In this document: one piece after another, positions 1 through 11,923 of the stretch
How positions within the stretch are numbered: position 1 is the first letter of the stretch
Layout: each line of letters starts with the position of its first letter
Assembly: GCA_049724395.1 (NCBI GenBank)
Contig: JAUGWO010000012.1
Span: 124,001 to 188,000, forward strand
From: Spongospora subterranea f. sp. subterranea
Lineage: Eukaryota; Endomyxa: Phytomyxea; Phytomyxea; Plasmodiophorida
Direction: 5' to 3'
Length of the DNA: 64,000 bases
Program-made: the position numbers and the translations under genes
Notes under the pieces: model-generated
The model's database searches: none
Told to the model about the DNA's origin: nothing
The model's input: only the letters and a program-made list of their open reading frames with translations

Positions 1-2611
1 CGAACGCGTCGAACTGCGACCCGTCCGATCGCGGATAGAGCTTGGTCACCATGATCATGAGCGGCCCGTTCGGGTCGCATTCGATCAGGCTCTGGCCCAC
101 CGATGTGGTCACATCCCCAGTATAACTGTTCTCCACTTTCAGCTTCGCCCCGCCCACCTGAAAAAACACAATTCGTAAAAAAGCGCTTCTTTGTTGAAAA
201 TACAGCTGAATTCAACAACGTGAAGAAATGATTTTAGCTGTTCAGGTTTGAGGAGATACGGAGAAATCGCGAAAAGAACAAAATAGATTGTGAAGCAGTG
301 TGCGAATGCGTCGAAATCGAGGGAAATTGTGGACGATGAGCGTTCTTACAGGGGAAGGAATGCGGTCCACAACAGCGTCGACGAACCCGGTGGAACTGCC
401 GAACAGCTTGGCGAATGTCAATCTGAGGAGCGGGCGCGGGTCCAGAAGCAGCTCCTTCTTCTTGAGGAAAATGCCCAATTCGCCCAGCAATGGCGCCACA
501 TCGCGAATTTCACACCCAAGAATATGGCTAAGAACACGACCAGCTCGATCAGCACACAAAACACCACCCCATTATGATGAAGAGAAAAATATATAGTTTG
601 AAAACCGGGACCTTTTTCAAATCATTGAAAAAAAACTTCAATTTCAACGAAATTTGAGAATGATTAGGAAATAGGGGCGAATACCTGTATATTTTATAAA
701 TCGGTTCGAGAATAAATTGAACAAAGGTGCGTTCTTTGGCGGTATCGCTTGGTTTGTTGACTATCGACCCCGATTCAGAATCGAGATAGTAATCGCCCCA
801 GAGGCGTTTGGCAAAACCCATCGCCGAGAATTTGGACGATTTCGATCCGTTCTGTCGCGATCCGTACAGCGTCGCGAACGACGGCAATGTGAATGACCTA
901 AACCCCAATATCGAATCGCATTCCAACATATTCCACAGACAACGCGAACTGACCATGAATAGAGGGCGGAGGCGAAGACGACGTTGCCGGACGCGGGGCA
1001 CATTCGGTCACGATAACCACAGCCTACGAGAACGCTGTTCACTTCCTCGATCGTGTGAACGAGTTTGTGATAGGCATCGGTTGGGGGCAGTTTCAGCTCC
1101 AAAAGCAATCGATCGACTTTGTTGATCACCAGAATAATCGGGAGATTCTCCTGAACATTCGACGATAAATCGACGTTGGTTTCGATGAACACGGTGAATG
1201 AACAGTTGGGACCTGGGCGGCGCATTTGAGGACGCGCTCGGTTTGGACCATGACGCCTTCGACGGCGTCGACCAGGATGATGACGCCGTCGGCCAGGCGG
1301 AGCGCCGCCGTTGTCTCGTCGCTGAAGTTCACGTGCCCGGGGCAATCCATGATGTTCATGAGATAGGACTTCCCGCGTAACGATGGCAGAACCAACGACA
1401 TCGGCATACACTTCACTGATAAACCCAGTTCTTGTTCGTCTGATCCAAAAACACAATCCAACGTCAATGACTCTTGGCAAACAACAAAATCGGCAAATTC
1501 AATGGAAAACGACATCAAAATTCAAAACAATCACGTTATTGAAACAAACAATGGTCATCGCCACCGAGAACATGAAACGATGACAGAGCCGTTCGGGATG
1601 AAGTACCTTTGCGATTATCGGTGAACCTAACCTGGACCTGTGGATCCCAGAACCGGGTGTGCGTCTCGCGAACCAGCATGTCCATGAACGACGTCTTCCC
1701 ATGATGCAGGTGCCCGACCAGCGCCACGTTCCTGATCATAGTCGGGTGATCCATCAACCCTACACCACAGATCACGCGACGAACACACGATTTCAGAAAA
1801 AAACCGAAAACACGAACAACACCCGAAATCGTAGGACAATAACGCGTTTCCTGTCAGCGTAGAACCGACCACCTAAGGGGATTTTAAACAAACGCACCTG
1901 TAAGAAATTTCCATTCAAATGTGGTTTGCTGATAGGCGTCCGCGTCTTGCAGCTCGAAATTGTTGACCTTGATTGGGGCGATGATCGGGGTCTCCAACGG
2001 CTGTGTGTCCTCGTCCTGAACCAGGGTCTCGGCACCCGGATACACGTCCGACGCCGACGGGAAGTAGTTCTTATCGTGATAGAGCACGACCTGCGATGTG
2101 AACGCAAATCAGCAACCCGCGTTGGCGGAGGTCAACGAAAAACAGGGTGGGCAACGGTGTCGACCCAGGAATCGGTTTCACGTCAGATCGTTGTTGAACA
2201 AAAACAAAACGGTTCCCAAGAGAAACAGAGTGGTATTCGAAAATTGGATGACAATGGATCGAATGGCGATAACAGTATCCAGTTGTGAATCGTTCAGACG
2301 AATATCAACTGAATCATCAAGTCGATGATATTCGGTGAAAAATACGATCGATCGACTGGGTCGAACGAATGACGAAAAACAGCGGGTGTGGTGTGGTGAA
2401 TGGTCGTGGTTTTAAAACGGAGGGTCTCCACCTGATGGCTCTGTGGCTGTTGCTGTTCGCGATCGTCGATCCGTTCGTCTAGGTCCATGGTGGACGATGC
2501 CCCCGGCGCCATCATCATACCTCCATCGCCCATATAATCATCGTCGGATTCCGATTCCCCAGCCGAGGTCGACGGGCCCAAATAGTTGCCGAAATCGTCG
2601 TAAGCGTCCAT
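1..2611 (-). CDS. EFTUD2: U5 snRNP GTPase EFTUD2/Snu114 (5' half, cut by window edge)
   Basis: GTPase of the U5 snRNP that drives spliceosome remodelling in the nucleus. Exons (complement): 2432-2611, 1898-2090, 1607-1759, 1213-1439, 954-1150, 685-897, 350-527 and 157 to beyond base 1; all phases agree. The start ATG at 2611 opens an acidic N-terminus ([12 protein letters not shown]), as in the family. Seen in order: [13 protein letters not shown], the P-loop GHLHHGKTS, the G3 box MDCPGHVNF, the G4 box INKVDR followed by [21 protein letters not shown], and the start of domain 2 (CDPNGPL). About 499 codons are present of the ~970 usual, so the C-terminal EF-G-like domains lie outside the window. 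Introns range from 56 to 341 bases. The identification is firm; single exon borders could be a few bases off. Confidence 0.95.
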
Positions 2612-2943
2612 CGCGTGTCGGGGAGATCAGGGTCGTCTTCACGACACGGGTGGCGTTGTTGTTGCCGGGATGGCGACACGCTCGCTGTACTGTACAGCAA
2701 CACCCGCACGTTACCCTATATGTACACTCTAGGGTGTTACAGGTTCAACGTGACGGACTCCGTACACGGACACAGTAACGAAAAAACAACCAATTTCATG
2801 GAGATAAAAACGAGTTTTTTTTTTGGTGTCTGTCAATGGAAAAAGTGAGTTGATGATAATGATTTTTCTAGTGTTTTTTTTGTTTATATTTGAAAGGCGT
2901 TTTAGCGATTGTTGTTGGCGGTTTGGTTGGGATTGATGGCGAT
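2612..2943. other. Intergenic, EFTUD2 promoter side
   Basis: 332 bases between the EFTUD2 start and the PIGL stop. I see short T- and A-rich runs but no convincing exon, RNA gene or repeat. It should contain the EFTUD2 promoter and the PIGL 3' end. Confidence 0.4.
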
Positions 2944-4493
2944 TCAGGATTGAAGCGGTGCGGAAGATCGAGAAGGGGTTGGCAAGCGATGGAGACGGTT
3001 GACGAAGGTGTACGACGATAGGAAGATGAACAGGTAGCGGAACCAGACCAGCTGCGAGGCGTGGGCCGACATGGCGCGATACGACAGAAGCGGATCGGCG
3101 CTGATGTAGACAACTAGGAGACCCGCGGTGTCAGCAAACCAACATCAGAAACAACAACGACGTTCGTCGCCCCGGACCGATCGCCAACAACAGGAAAAAC
3201 GCGAAATGGATTGGACTTGACACAAATGACGGGAAACACAGAGTCGATAGTGAAATGTTCCAAACCTTGGTGTGCGCCAGTTCCATTCACGATCTCCATC
3301 AGAATATTGATTGGCCCAAGATACTTCCTCCAGAGCGGAACGCTGTCAAGCGCCCAGACGGCCAGGCCGTGATCCATTGCCCGAATCGCTCTGTGGACCG
3401 AGATGTGGTTGATGTGCCCGCTAACGCCATAATCTGTGCCGTTGTTCAGCTCAGTTCCCGTCCAACGATTGTTTTTGGGAATCTTTACCGTCGAAGGTCA
3501 TAATCGATTCAATCTCGTGCCGTTCGACAAACGATCGAACATGATCCTGAATGACGTCCAATGGCCAATCCTAATTCACAGCCCCGTTTGAAAACGGGTT
3601 GGGGCGACAATCGCGCCCAATTCCAGTACGTTTGTCATTTGATCCGGTAGGCGATTGTCGTCGACAACTTCGACCGTTGTCATCCCTAATATGCTGGCCG
3701 CCGATTGTAGCTCCGACGATCGAATACGCCCTAGCCCAACGTTATTCCCTAACATTCACAACCGTGTCAACAGCGATTTTCAGAAATCAACGTCCACGAT
3801 AATATTGGCGATGATTGTTGCGATTTCGCAAATCTGATCAAAACCGAAGGAAAATTGTGGATAATCAGAGAATCGCTGTTCAAAACCAAAGAAAACTGTG
3901 GATGATTAGAGAATCGCTGTTCAAAACCAAAGAAAACTGTGGATGATTAGAGAATCGCTGTTCAAAACCAAAGAAAACTGTGGATGATTAGAGAATCGCT
4001 GTTCAAAACCAAAGAAAACTGTGGATGATTAGAGAATCGCTGTTCAAAACCAAAGAAAACTGTGGATGATTAGAGAATCGCTGTTCAAAACCAAAGAAAA
4101 CTGTGGATGATTAGAGAATCGCTGTTCAAAACCAAAGAAAACTGTGGATGATTAGAGAATCGCTGTTCAAAACCAAAGAAAACTGTGGATGATTTACCAT
4201 TGGAAAGACACAATAAATGAACCTTTCGGGGATACTGTGCGATAACCGACGGGATAAAGAACATTGATTCATCTGTTGAAGAAACACGATGGGGGATTAA
4301 CCGAGAGGGCGTCGGAGACACACACAGAGAGAGATTGGCCCAGACCGTCGGGATGGGCGATCACGATCGCGATCGGACCGGGCGAGATCGCGATCGCCCC
4401 AACCGCCAGGCGGCGATAGGCCGACTCGATCCACCTCAGGATCAGACCGCCCGACACCGCCAACAGCGCCATGAACCAGACACCGCTCGCCAT
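2944..4493 (-). CDS. PIGL: N-acetylglucosaminyl-PI de-N-acetylase (GPI anchor step 2)
   Basis: Removes the acetyl group from GlcNAc-PI at the ER membrane, the second step of GPI-anchor synthesis. Exons (complement): 4346-4493, 4198-4272, 3630-3748, 3489-3570, 3266-3433, 2944-3113; phases fit and give 253 residues, the usual length. A hydrophobic N-terminal segment (FMALLAVSGGLIL) is followed by the metal-binding AHPDDE motif, which is split by intron 1. Next come the catalytic-side motif TFDDYGVSGHINHI and the C-terminal SYRAMSAHASQLVWFRYLF block, all typical of PIG-L/GPI12. Intron 2 (3749-4197) carries a 41-base tandem repeat. The next gene upstream starts in the opposite direction at 4876. 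Confidence 0.93.
3841..4194. repeat. 41-base minisatellite inside PIGL intron 2
   Basis: Eight full, nearly identical copies of a 41-base unit, recognised by AATCGCTGTTCAAAACC recurring every 41 bases (3871, 3912, 3953 ... 4158), with a diverged copy at the left end. The array ends three bases before the donor of the intron read on the minus strand. Confidence 0.95.
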
Positions 4494-4875
4494 CTTCTCG
4501 AACACCGTCAACCCGTATCGCCACCTCGTCGCGGTCAATTCCCGAACTGGAACCGCTCGACACAAATTGCGGATTGGCCAGATATGTTGGAACCGATGAA
4601 CGGCGATTCTGGTGTCGAATCTCAAATTTCTCTGCTATTTGTTTTTTTTTTGGAAAAAAATTGTTCAATTCGCTTTTGAGACGTTTGTTGACGACAAGCA
4701 ATAGCCCCTTCTGCAGTGTTCGGAAATACAAAATGAAAACTGGATATCCCGAGAATGGGGGAACGATCCGGGGCAAGAGCCATTGACAGTCAACGTGGAA
4801 CTCGACGACCATGGCCAACGAGCTGAAACACATTTCAGGCTCAAACAACCACACGTCGTGACGACACCGCTGTAA

Positions 4876-6409
4876 ATGGCAACGATTCCGCCGACAGATC
4901 GGGTCGACCGGTGCGATATCGTGTGAGCACCGTTGGCCGAAATCGGATCACGACACCCTGGTCGAGAGATATTTTCCAGCGGATCGATCAGCAACGTTCG
5001 GGGGTCAATGCGCCAGACCAGACCCACCAAGCGATGGCGCTACGTCGCCGGGTCCTATTACGTCGTCAGCGATTATTGGAAGGCGGCGACATCCCCAGGT
5101 CGCTGATGGGATTGCTGTCGTCGTTGCGCGTCCTCGAGGACGTGACCGGGTCCAGTTTCCTGCACCAGCTGTTCCGGCGCATTCCGGGCGGGGACGACCG
5201 GCGATGGCGCCTGCTCGTGGCGCTACCCCGACCCGACAACCACGTCTGCACGAAGCTGGACGCGCTGGAGGACGACCTGAACGCGTTCGCCGACGGGATT
5301 CGCCAGGGAACGCAGGGCGCCACGCAAGCGGTTCTGAAGCTGTCGCTGAGCGAGGAGGCCAAACTGGGCCGGAAGATCCTCGGGAGTAGCGCCAAGCTCC
5401 ATATGCAGATCGTGAGACAGCTCAAACCGGTATTCGCCGCTCAAGAAACGATCATTGAGAAAAGAAGGTCGGTGGGAAAAAAGTCTCCATGTTCTCGTGA
5501 TTTTGCGGTTCAGAAAATTTCGACTTGGACTTGTTCGATGACAATGGCCGATTGGTTTCTTGAGATTTGTGGGAAAACCGTTGAGTTCGAAGTCCGACAA
5601 CACCGTTGCCGAATCGCTGCCGATCTATAGGAAGGTGACCCGATTGGATGTTCGCAATCCGGCGCATATCGATCTGTTGGATCGGGCCATTCGCCATGTG
5701 GCCGACGACGGCGATCGGAAACCCGAGTACGCGTTCCCGGTCGAATATGATGCAAGGTTTGGCGATGATCAGGAGGTTGGTCCCTTACAGATGTTCCTGC
5801 CCGGCTGTTGCTGATTGCTGTTGGGCTCAGGCTCCTGTTGTATTGGGATTCCCCGACCCGATCGACGTTCTTAGAGGCGCCGACCCATCACAGCACCAAC
5901 GCCATCCCAAGGTAATCGGGGTGCGCCGGTTCCCCCGCCGACATTGATCGCCGGTCGTCCAGGGCCGGACACCGTTGACCCTGTCGCAATCGGATCTGAT
6001 GGATTGGCTGGATCAGTTCAATACGTGTTGTGTTGGTGCCGGCCATATCCTCGACCTGTATCTGTTGGCGGTCCAATGTCAGCTCGTGTCGTTGGCCATA
6101 TCGGAATTGATGGAGCAGCCAAGGTCTAACAACCCATCTCGTATTCCCCGTTTTTTCTTCAAGGAGGTGGTTAACGGTTGGATTGCGCTGAGCAGAGTCT
6201 ATTCAAGCGCCATGGCGGCGGTCACGACCATGTCGTCTCAGCTCGTCCGCCTGGGGATCCCCTTACTCGATCAGCTATTCTGTCTGGTCGACCACAACTT
6301 CATCAAGGACAACCTGTTCCCGTTATCGTTCGCCGGAATCGCTCGCGGTCCCTACTGGCAACGAGCCCGGCAGCTGATCCGACGCGCGTCAATGCTAGGC
6401 AGGTGCTGA
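4876..6409 (+). CDS. Unrecognised multi-exon gene
   Basis: I do not recognise the product with confidence. Proposed exons: 4876-4920, 4980-5467, 5631-5756, then about 5790-5910, about 5960-6126 and about 6164-6409 (stop TGA). The first introns keep phase exactly. The long second exon encodes a charged, helical domain (LRVLEDVTGSSFLHQLFRR; later LNAFADGIRQGTQGA). The last exons are rich in leucine and aromatic residues (WIALSRVYSSAMAAV). That C-terminal pattern weakly recalls the NEPRO/RMP1 nucleolar RNase MRP-associated family, but no diagnostic motif is certain. Codon use and GC (above the window average) argue that it is a real gene. The PIGL start lies 382 bases away in divergent orientation. 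The middle exons are the least sure. Confidence 0.5.
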
Positions 6410-6461
6410 ACCCCCCGGCGTAGCGCCAACTGCTGTTGACCGCACGACTTCCCCAGATGAT

Positions 6462-7525
6462 ATGCTCTCGGCCCTCGATATTCTGATATTGCCGTCGCGA
6501 ATCGCCGCCCACGATGGCGGTATCAAAGCGGTGTCCTGCGCCCATCTATGCCCCGATCACATCGTGACCGGCGGTGCCGACGGCCTCTGCCGGATATGGG
6601 ATATGAAGAACGGGTCGTGTCGTGGCCAGCTGGTTGGCCATTCCTCGTGCATCACCTGGGTTAGCTTCTCCTTGTACGACACCCATATATATTCCACGTC
6701 GTTCGACAGCACGCTCAGGTCAATCACATTGATGTCGATGCGGTTTCGTTGACAACCGATCGTTGTAGAATTTGGAACAGCCGAACGGGCCTGTGCGAGC
6801 AAGTTCTACGAGGGCATCATGACGCCATATTACAAGGGGCGATCAGCAGCGATTTCCGTCGCCTGGCGTCGGCCAGCATGGACTCAACCGTCCGAATCTG
6901 GGAATCGCGAACCGGTCAGTGCACGCATGTGCTACATGGCCATCAAGGATGGGTCAAGTGTGTCGCGTTTGGCAAATATGGACACACGGTCGTGACTGGC
7001 GGATTAGATCGAAAGGTTGTTGGCAACGCGGGTTTGGTCAACGGATGTTGACGATCTTATCTGGACTGTTGACAGGTTCATATCTGGGTACTGGCCAGCG
7101 ATTCTGCGCCTCGTGTTCGACACACTATCCATGCGCATCGCGATTTCATCTTGGATGTGGCGACGTGTTTATCGCCAAGCTTCGCCATCACCTGCTCGAA
7201 AGATCAGTCCGTTCGGGTAATGTTCATGGCCCAGGTCGAACGTTGGCTGATCGTCGATAAACAGGTGTGGAACATGGTCAATGGTCAACCCGAACGGGAA
7301 CTGAAGAGTTCAGGGTGGATCCGAACTCTGCAGGTCTCTCCCGACGGCACCATGGTGGCCACCGGATCGTTCGACAATTGCATCTCCATCTTCCGAATAA
7401 CGTCGGGCCGATTACTACGCAAGCTGCGAGTGCACAATAGTGGAATACTGAAGATCGCGTGGTCATCGAATAGGACGATGTTGTGTGCGACTACAGATGG
7501 ATATCTACAGATTGTTGACATATAA
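6462..7525 (+). CDS. WD40-repeat protein
   Basis: A single beta-propeller protein of about 301 residues with no other domain visible. Exons 6462-6718, 6769-7015, 7076-7216, 7265-7525; all phases agree and introns are about 50 bases. At least six WD-type blades can be read: CRIWD, TLRIWNS, TVRIWES, HIWVLA, VRVWNM and SIFR at blade ends, each preceded by GH/AH and S-D pairs such as HHDAILQGA and HRDFILDVAT. The start ATG at 6462 follows a CCCCAG that could also be an acceptor, so a short upstream exon is possible. The orthologue cannot be named, since WD40 proteins of this size act as scaffolds in many complexes. Confidence 0.82.
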
Positions 7526-7711
7526 AAACAAACTGATAACATCATTATATGATTTTGGGCGAGCGATTGCTGATATCGAACGGCGGCGAAAGACAGCCGA
7601 TATTATCCACTCTCTACGTAGGACAGCGAAACATACAAGGGACCCTATCAACCATGAAATAATCATCGTGCACGGAAATAATTTATTGCAAGGCGCCTCG
7701 GCTTACCGAAA

Positions 7712-8280
7712 TCACATGGCCAGTTTCATTGGAGATAAACACAATGGATTCATCGCCCAATCGTCATCGCTATTATAGCTGATATCACTTGCGGCGCTAC
7801 AAACTGATGGCGACCTCTCCACCGCAATCTCCCAAGTTTGATTGCGATCTAGGTCAAACTGCACACTTCTCCGGGTTGGCGTTTTGGGTAGTCTCAATTC
7901 TCTGTTTGCACTGAAAATAAGCAAATACTCCTCATGATTTCAGCCTAAAATACTTGATTGTGGAAGACTTTACAAACAGTATATCGTTATCATCGGCAGC
8001 ACATGGATTGGCGGTAATTGATGTTTTAATGCACTTGTGGGATCTTTGAATGGCGACAATGGATTGACTGGAAGGTGGTGAGATGAGCCAGCAGATTACG
8101 ACAATGAGAGGGAGGAAAAACACAACAATCGCTCCAGCTATATATTGTCAACACAAGGATTAGAAGGCGAACTTTGACCTTGTAGCCAGCAATCAACAAC
8201 CTATGATCCCGTACAGAATCGCGCATGAGAAAAATATTCCTATATATATTGTCGATGGTGAATTCTCGTTGACCTGACAC
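7712..8280 (-). CDS. Putative small single-pass membrane protein
   Basis: Two 3' exons are convincing: about 7959-8140, encoding the membrane segment VVFFLPLIVVICWLI, and 7712-7914, encoding a basic then acidic tail (NRELRLPKTPTRRS; SYNSDDDW). They are joined by a 43-base intron with the right phase. An upstream exon near 8179-8280 (MRDSVRDHRLLIAGYK) looks coding, but its junction to the membrane exon does not keep phase, so the 5' end is unresolved. It faces the WD40 gene tail to tail. I do not recognise the family. Confidence 0.4.
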
Positions 8281-8383
8281 AATCGCGCAGCCGAGGTGGA
8301 CATTAGTTTCGTACGTTGATTAAATCAATAAATATAGGGCGATATAGAAGATATTGATGGTTTAATGGGCCCTCTATGACTTA

Positions 8384-8810
8384 TGACAACTGAAATGGGG
8401 TTACACCTTAGGGGTCATACCTAACACAATAATAGCGGGTAACACCCCCAACTCTACAGTATATAGTGTATACCCTATCGCAATTGAAATGGGGTTACAG
8501 TAGAGTGGTCATAAATAACACAACAATCGCGGGTAACACCCCCAACTCTACAGTATATAGTGTATATATAGTGTATACCCTATCGCAATTGAAATGGGGT
8601 TACAGTAGAGTGGTCATAAATAACACAACAATCGCGGGTAACACCCCAACTCTACAGTATATAGTGTATACCCTATCGCAATTTAATTAACACAATAATA
8701 GCGGGTAACACCCCCAACTTTACAGTATATAGTGTATACCCTATCGCGGGGTTACATTAGAGTGGTCATAAATAACACAATAATAGAGGGTAACACCCGA
8801 CAACACTACA
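8384..8810. repeat. Tandem repeat of ~100-base units
   Basis: Four to five imperfect copies of a unit containing TTGAAATGGGGTTACAG, GGTCATAAATAACACAA, GCGGGTAACACCCCCAACT and ACAGTATATAGTGTATA. Copies begin near 8388, 8484, 8586 and, shortened, 8680 and 8750. Two copies carry small internal duplications of TATATAGTG. No coding sense was found on either strand. Confidence 0.9.
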
Positions 8811-9466
8811 GACAGTTACAGTGCCCCGCCGCCCGTGCCTGCCGGGTATTGGCGGTAGTCGGTACGGGTGCAGCAGCTGAGTACGGGCGGGTACGGGTGC
8901 CAAATATGAAATATTGGGCGATTATCCTGCCCCCAGAAGTAAAGATCGCTGCCAAAGAACTCAGGGCGGTCTTCGCCATGTGTTGACCTCTGTACGGGAC
9001 ACCATCTTGTTGACTGCGGCCAGACACAAACAGGAGTTCGATGGTCGTTTGATTAACCGTGGCGAAAACGGCGCGAATTTCTGGCAAGAAAGCGCGAGAT
9101 TTTGCAGCAGTTGACTAATGTTGAATGTTTTTATCAAGCCTTAAGATCATGTCGCGATGATCCTGGTGTGTGCGGGCTCCGGGTTCTTCACTATTGCCGA
9201 GTCTCTTCCAAAACAGGTAATGAGCACATCGAGCAAGATCAATACGGTCCTCTAAAACCTCATCAAGCCCTCAGTTTCCACCTCCAATGTTCAAATACTG
9301 TTCACCTTTGCCACTGCTTCAAGTCCTAAGTCGTCTTCATGACTCACCATCCATTCGACGATAAAACAATTATCGTGGACGCTCAACAGATCCGATCTGA
9401 GAAGATCGCAGCGCGGAAATGGGTAATTTCTACATGATAAAAAGGAAAAGTGGTATGTGGGTCGTT
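8811..9466. other. Stretch without a supported gene
   Basis: Starts with a GC-rich run with repeated GGTACGGGTG words (8850-8900). Open frames on the plus strand (for example ILLTAARHKQEFDGRL near 9005-9050 and DDKTIIVDAQQIRSEKIAARK near 9358-9420) look protein-like but cannot be joined into one gene with consistent phase. A short plus-strand gene here is possible but not proven. Confidence 0.3.
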
Positions 9467-11527
9467 TTATCTAAGAATTGACCCATGTAAATATTGTAAG
9501 ACAGGAATTAACGCTTCGATTATGTCTTCGATTCTGCATTGAGCTTCTGATGCGTCCAGCTCAATATCTGCTTGGAGAACGTCAACATCATCGGCGTACT
9601 GGTCGTTGAAACATTCCTGAAGACGGACCGAGGAGAGTGTCATCTCCATGATCTGGTGTAATTCGTCCGTAAACGAGTGGAAGAACTGACGTAATGCTCG
9701 CGCTGCGACAAGAACATCCACGTGACCGGATTGCCAACCGTCAACTATCTCGGCAAGCTTGGTCACAATCTTGGACGATAACAGCGCCATCGAGCGTGTC
9801 GTCAGCGAATGTGACTTCGCACAGAGTTCGCTGATGTCATCACATGATCCAGAGCCCAAATGAACACGCAAAACCTGTTTATGCCAACTCCTGCACGAAA
9901 CGATAAGTTGTTGCAGCTCAACTAGCAATGAGTTCGGCTGATCATCAGACAAAGAAGTTAAATCGTCAAGAAGGGACTTGACTTGATCAACAGTGGCCCG
10001 CTGGCCATCATCGCATTGTGGTAACCACCTTTGCAACGCAATAAAGCTTTCACGAGAGACAGATTCCAACCGAGCCATGGCTCTATTTCCACCATCAGCT
10101 TCGTAAATATCGTCAAACGCCTCCTGAAAGCATTCAGTATTGCTATCAGGAAAGCAATGATTGTCATTCAGAACAGGTTCAACATTTTTTTTGCGGGGAT
10201 GTTGTGGTGAAGAGCAGCCACGTGGAGAGTGACCAACCTCTGGTCGCGGAGATGGCGAACGGTCAGCATTGCTAAGAAAGGAATCGATAATATCGTCAAC
10301 TTCATCCACCTGATTTCTGTCGACGTCGCCGGCGTCACTTTGCCTGTGATAGACCGGCGAAGCTTTTCTAGAACTTTCAACACCCAAAACGTGACGTTTT
10401 TCTTGGGCGACGGTTTCTCCGAGCTTATAGGATTCGACCGCCAAAGGTTGCTGTGTATCGGGAGAAGATCCTTGAGCTGATAAACCAGGAAGTGTCGAAG
10501 AGACAAGGATTTTCGTCGTTTCCAATGCTTCAGAGGTGAAACTTTGCCCTGCTTGGAGAATTTCCAAACCAGATTGACCCGCTGATAATTTCATTTCATC
10601 AAACACGTCATGAAACCAACTGGAATCGACCGTGACCTCCGCATCGTCTGGTGCTAGAAACTCTGTCGAAGAATTTGACGATTTCGAAGAAGGATGTGTA
10701 GAGTTTGGCGAAGTAAGCACGGGTTCTGCCGGGGTTCTCCAGTTCTGAGTCGCCGCTGATGTAGGAACATCAGGGTGTATTGCCTTTGCAGATCTGACCT
10801 GAGAGATTGATTTGATCGGTGAATCCACTGATAACGGCGATGGAATATTATGCAAATCTGGGATCGAAACATCAGGAAATTGCTCATTATCAGGCAAATC
10901 GCCGGCCTGCAACAGTTGGCTGGTATTGGACAAAACAGGTAATGCATGTTCATGTCGATTAAAATGATCGTGTTCGAACCTGACATGGGCCTTGACAGAA
11001 TCAAACGCTTCTGAAGCGACGTGCTCGATGTTAACGGGGACTTTGACAGAATCGATCGCTTCTGAAGCGACCTGAAACAGTTCCCGACCTGATTGACTGG
11101 CACTCGCCTTGACATCGTCTAAAACCGCGGCGACAGTACTGAACCAAGATCCAGATTGTGGCTCTTTGGCCATTTCCTGACGAGTTGGGTCCTGACCCAA
11201 TCTGTCTTCAGGGAGGAGGATCAGATCAGCAGCAGACGATGTAACTTTCGCTGCTAATGTGGACCACGCCCACCCAGAATTGCCTAATCAATAGAATCAT
11301 CACTTTTAACATATCCATGATAGGTGTAGGCAATTGATCCAACCTGCATGATTCTCGACTGTAGATGGCACCGGCGAAATCGGCGAAGGAGCCCGTTCGA
11401 CATTCGCTGCCTCTGCAGGTGACCTCGATGGCGCTGGCCGGTCAATATTCGTGGGACGGATTACAGGCGCTACCCCAGTATCATTCTCGTCCCCATCGCT
11501 CCAGAAATCGTCATCCCAATTGGACAT
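9467..11527 (-). CDS. FAM114/NOXP20-family protein
   Basis: Homologue of the FAM114A family, cytoplasmic and Golgi-associated proteins of poorly known function. Exons (complement) 11344-11527 and 9467-11283, joined in phase by a 60-base intron, give 666 residues. Acidic, tryptophan-rich N-terminus (MSNWDDDFWSDGDE), then the family signature around the exon junction (GNSGWAWSTLAAKV). Two adjacent helical repeats follow, VASEAIDSVK and VASEAFDSVK. The C-terminal third has the family's helical pattern ending in IEALIPVLQYLHGS. The middle (about residues 200-370) is long, polar and probably disordered. The family match rests on motif order and the C-terminal pattern; a search would confirm it. 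Confidence 0.72.
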
Positions 11528-11921
11528 TGAATGGCGCCAGAGAACTGGCGAACTCCGCGACCAGTTGACGATGAGACTACGCTGGTGCTGTTTCTAGACG
11601 GGGCATGCGACCTAGACGCGACGATTCAATCAATCTGGGGATTGGGGTTCGAAACACAGTTAATTAAACGATGCGCTGATATGACCTTTATGATATCAGC
11701 TGGACTACATCACAATAGGGCCCACCACTGTACTGTGTGTGAGGCAAGAGGCCGTTCCTGGCGCTATTTCCGGCCACCATAAACACATCGAGAATATTCG
11801 GCTTTCAGAAAATTCGTATCACGGCAAACACTTACTGATGCGTTTTTCCATGGTTTGCGAAAATGAAGGATAAACTAATCACGCAACAAAATCGTGAAAC
11901 ACTCTGAATGAGGGATGTAAT
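11528..11921. other. Intergenic upstream of the FAM114 gene
   Basis: An 83-codon plus-strand frame (11531-11782) starts four bases from the FAM114 start, in divergent orientation. It has an ATG but no recognisable domain (it includes CTVCEARGRSW), so I do not call it a gene. The rest should include the FAM114 promoter. Confidence 0.3.
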
Positions 11922-11923
11922 TA

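Noticed and set aside
761-1480. 239-codon minus-strand frame opposite and overlapping EFTUD2
   Set aside because: It contains the EFTUD2 exon at 954-1150 plus intron and off-frame sequence; only the exon part is real.
3841-4194. CRISPR-like array
   Set aside because: Units are contiguous with no unique spacers, inside an intron of a nuclear gene; it is a minisatellite.
6409-6462. Joining the orphan gene at 4876 to the WD40 gene as one protein
   Set aside because: No donor/acceptor pair keeps phase; every join gives an early stop, so they are kept separate.
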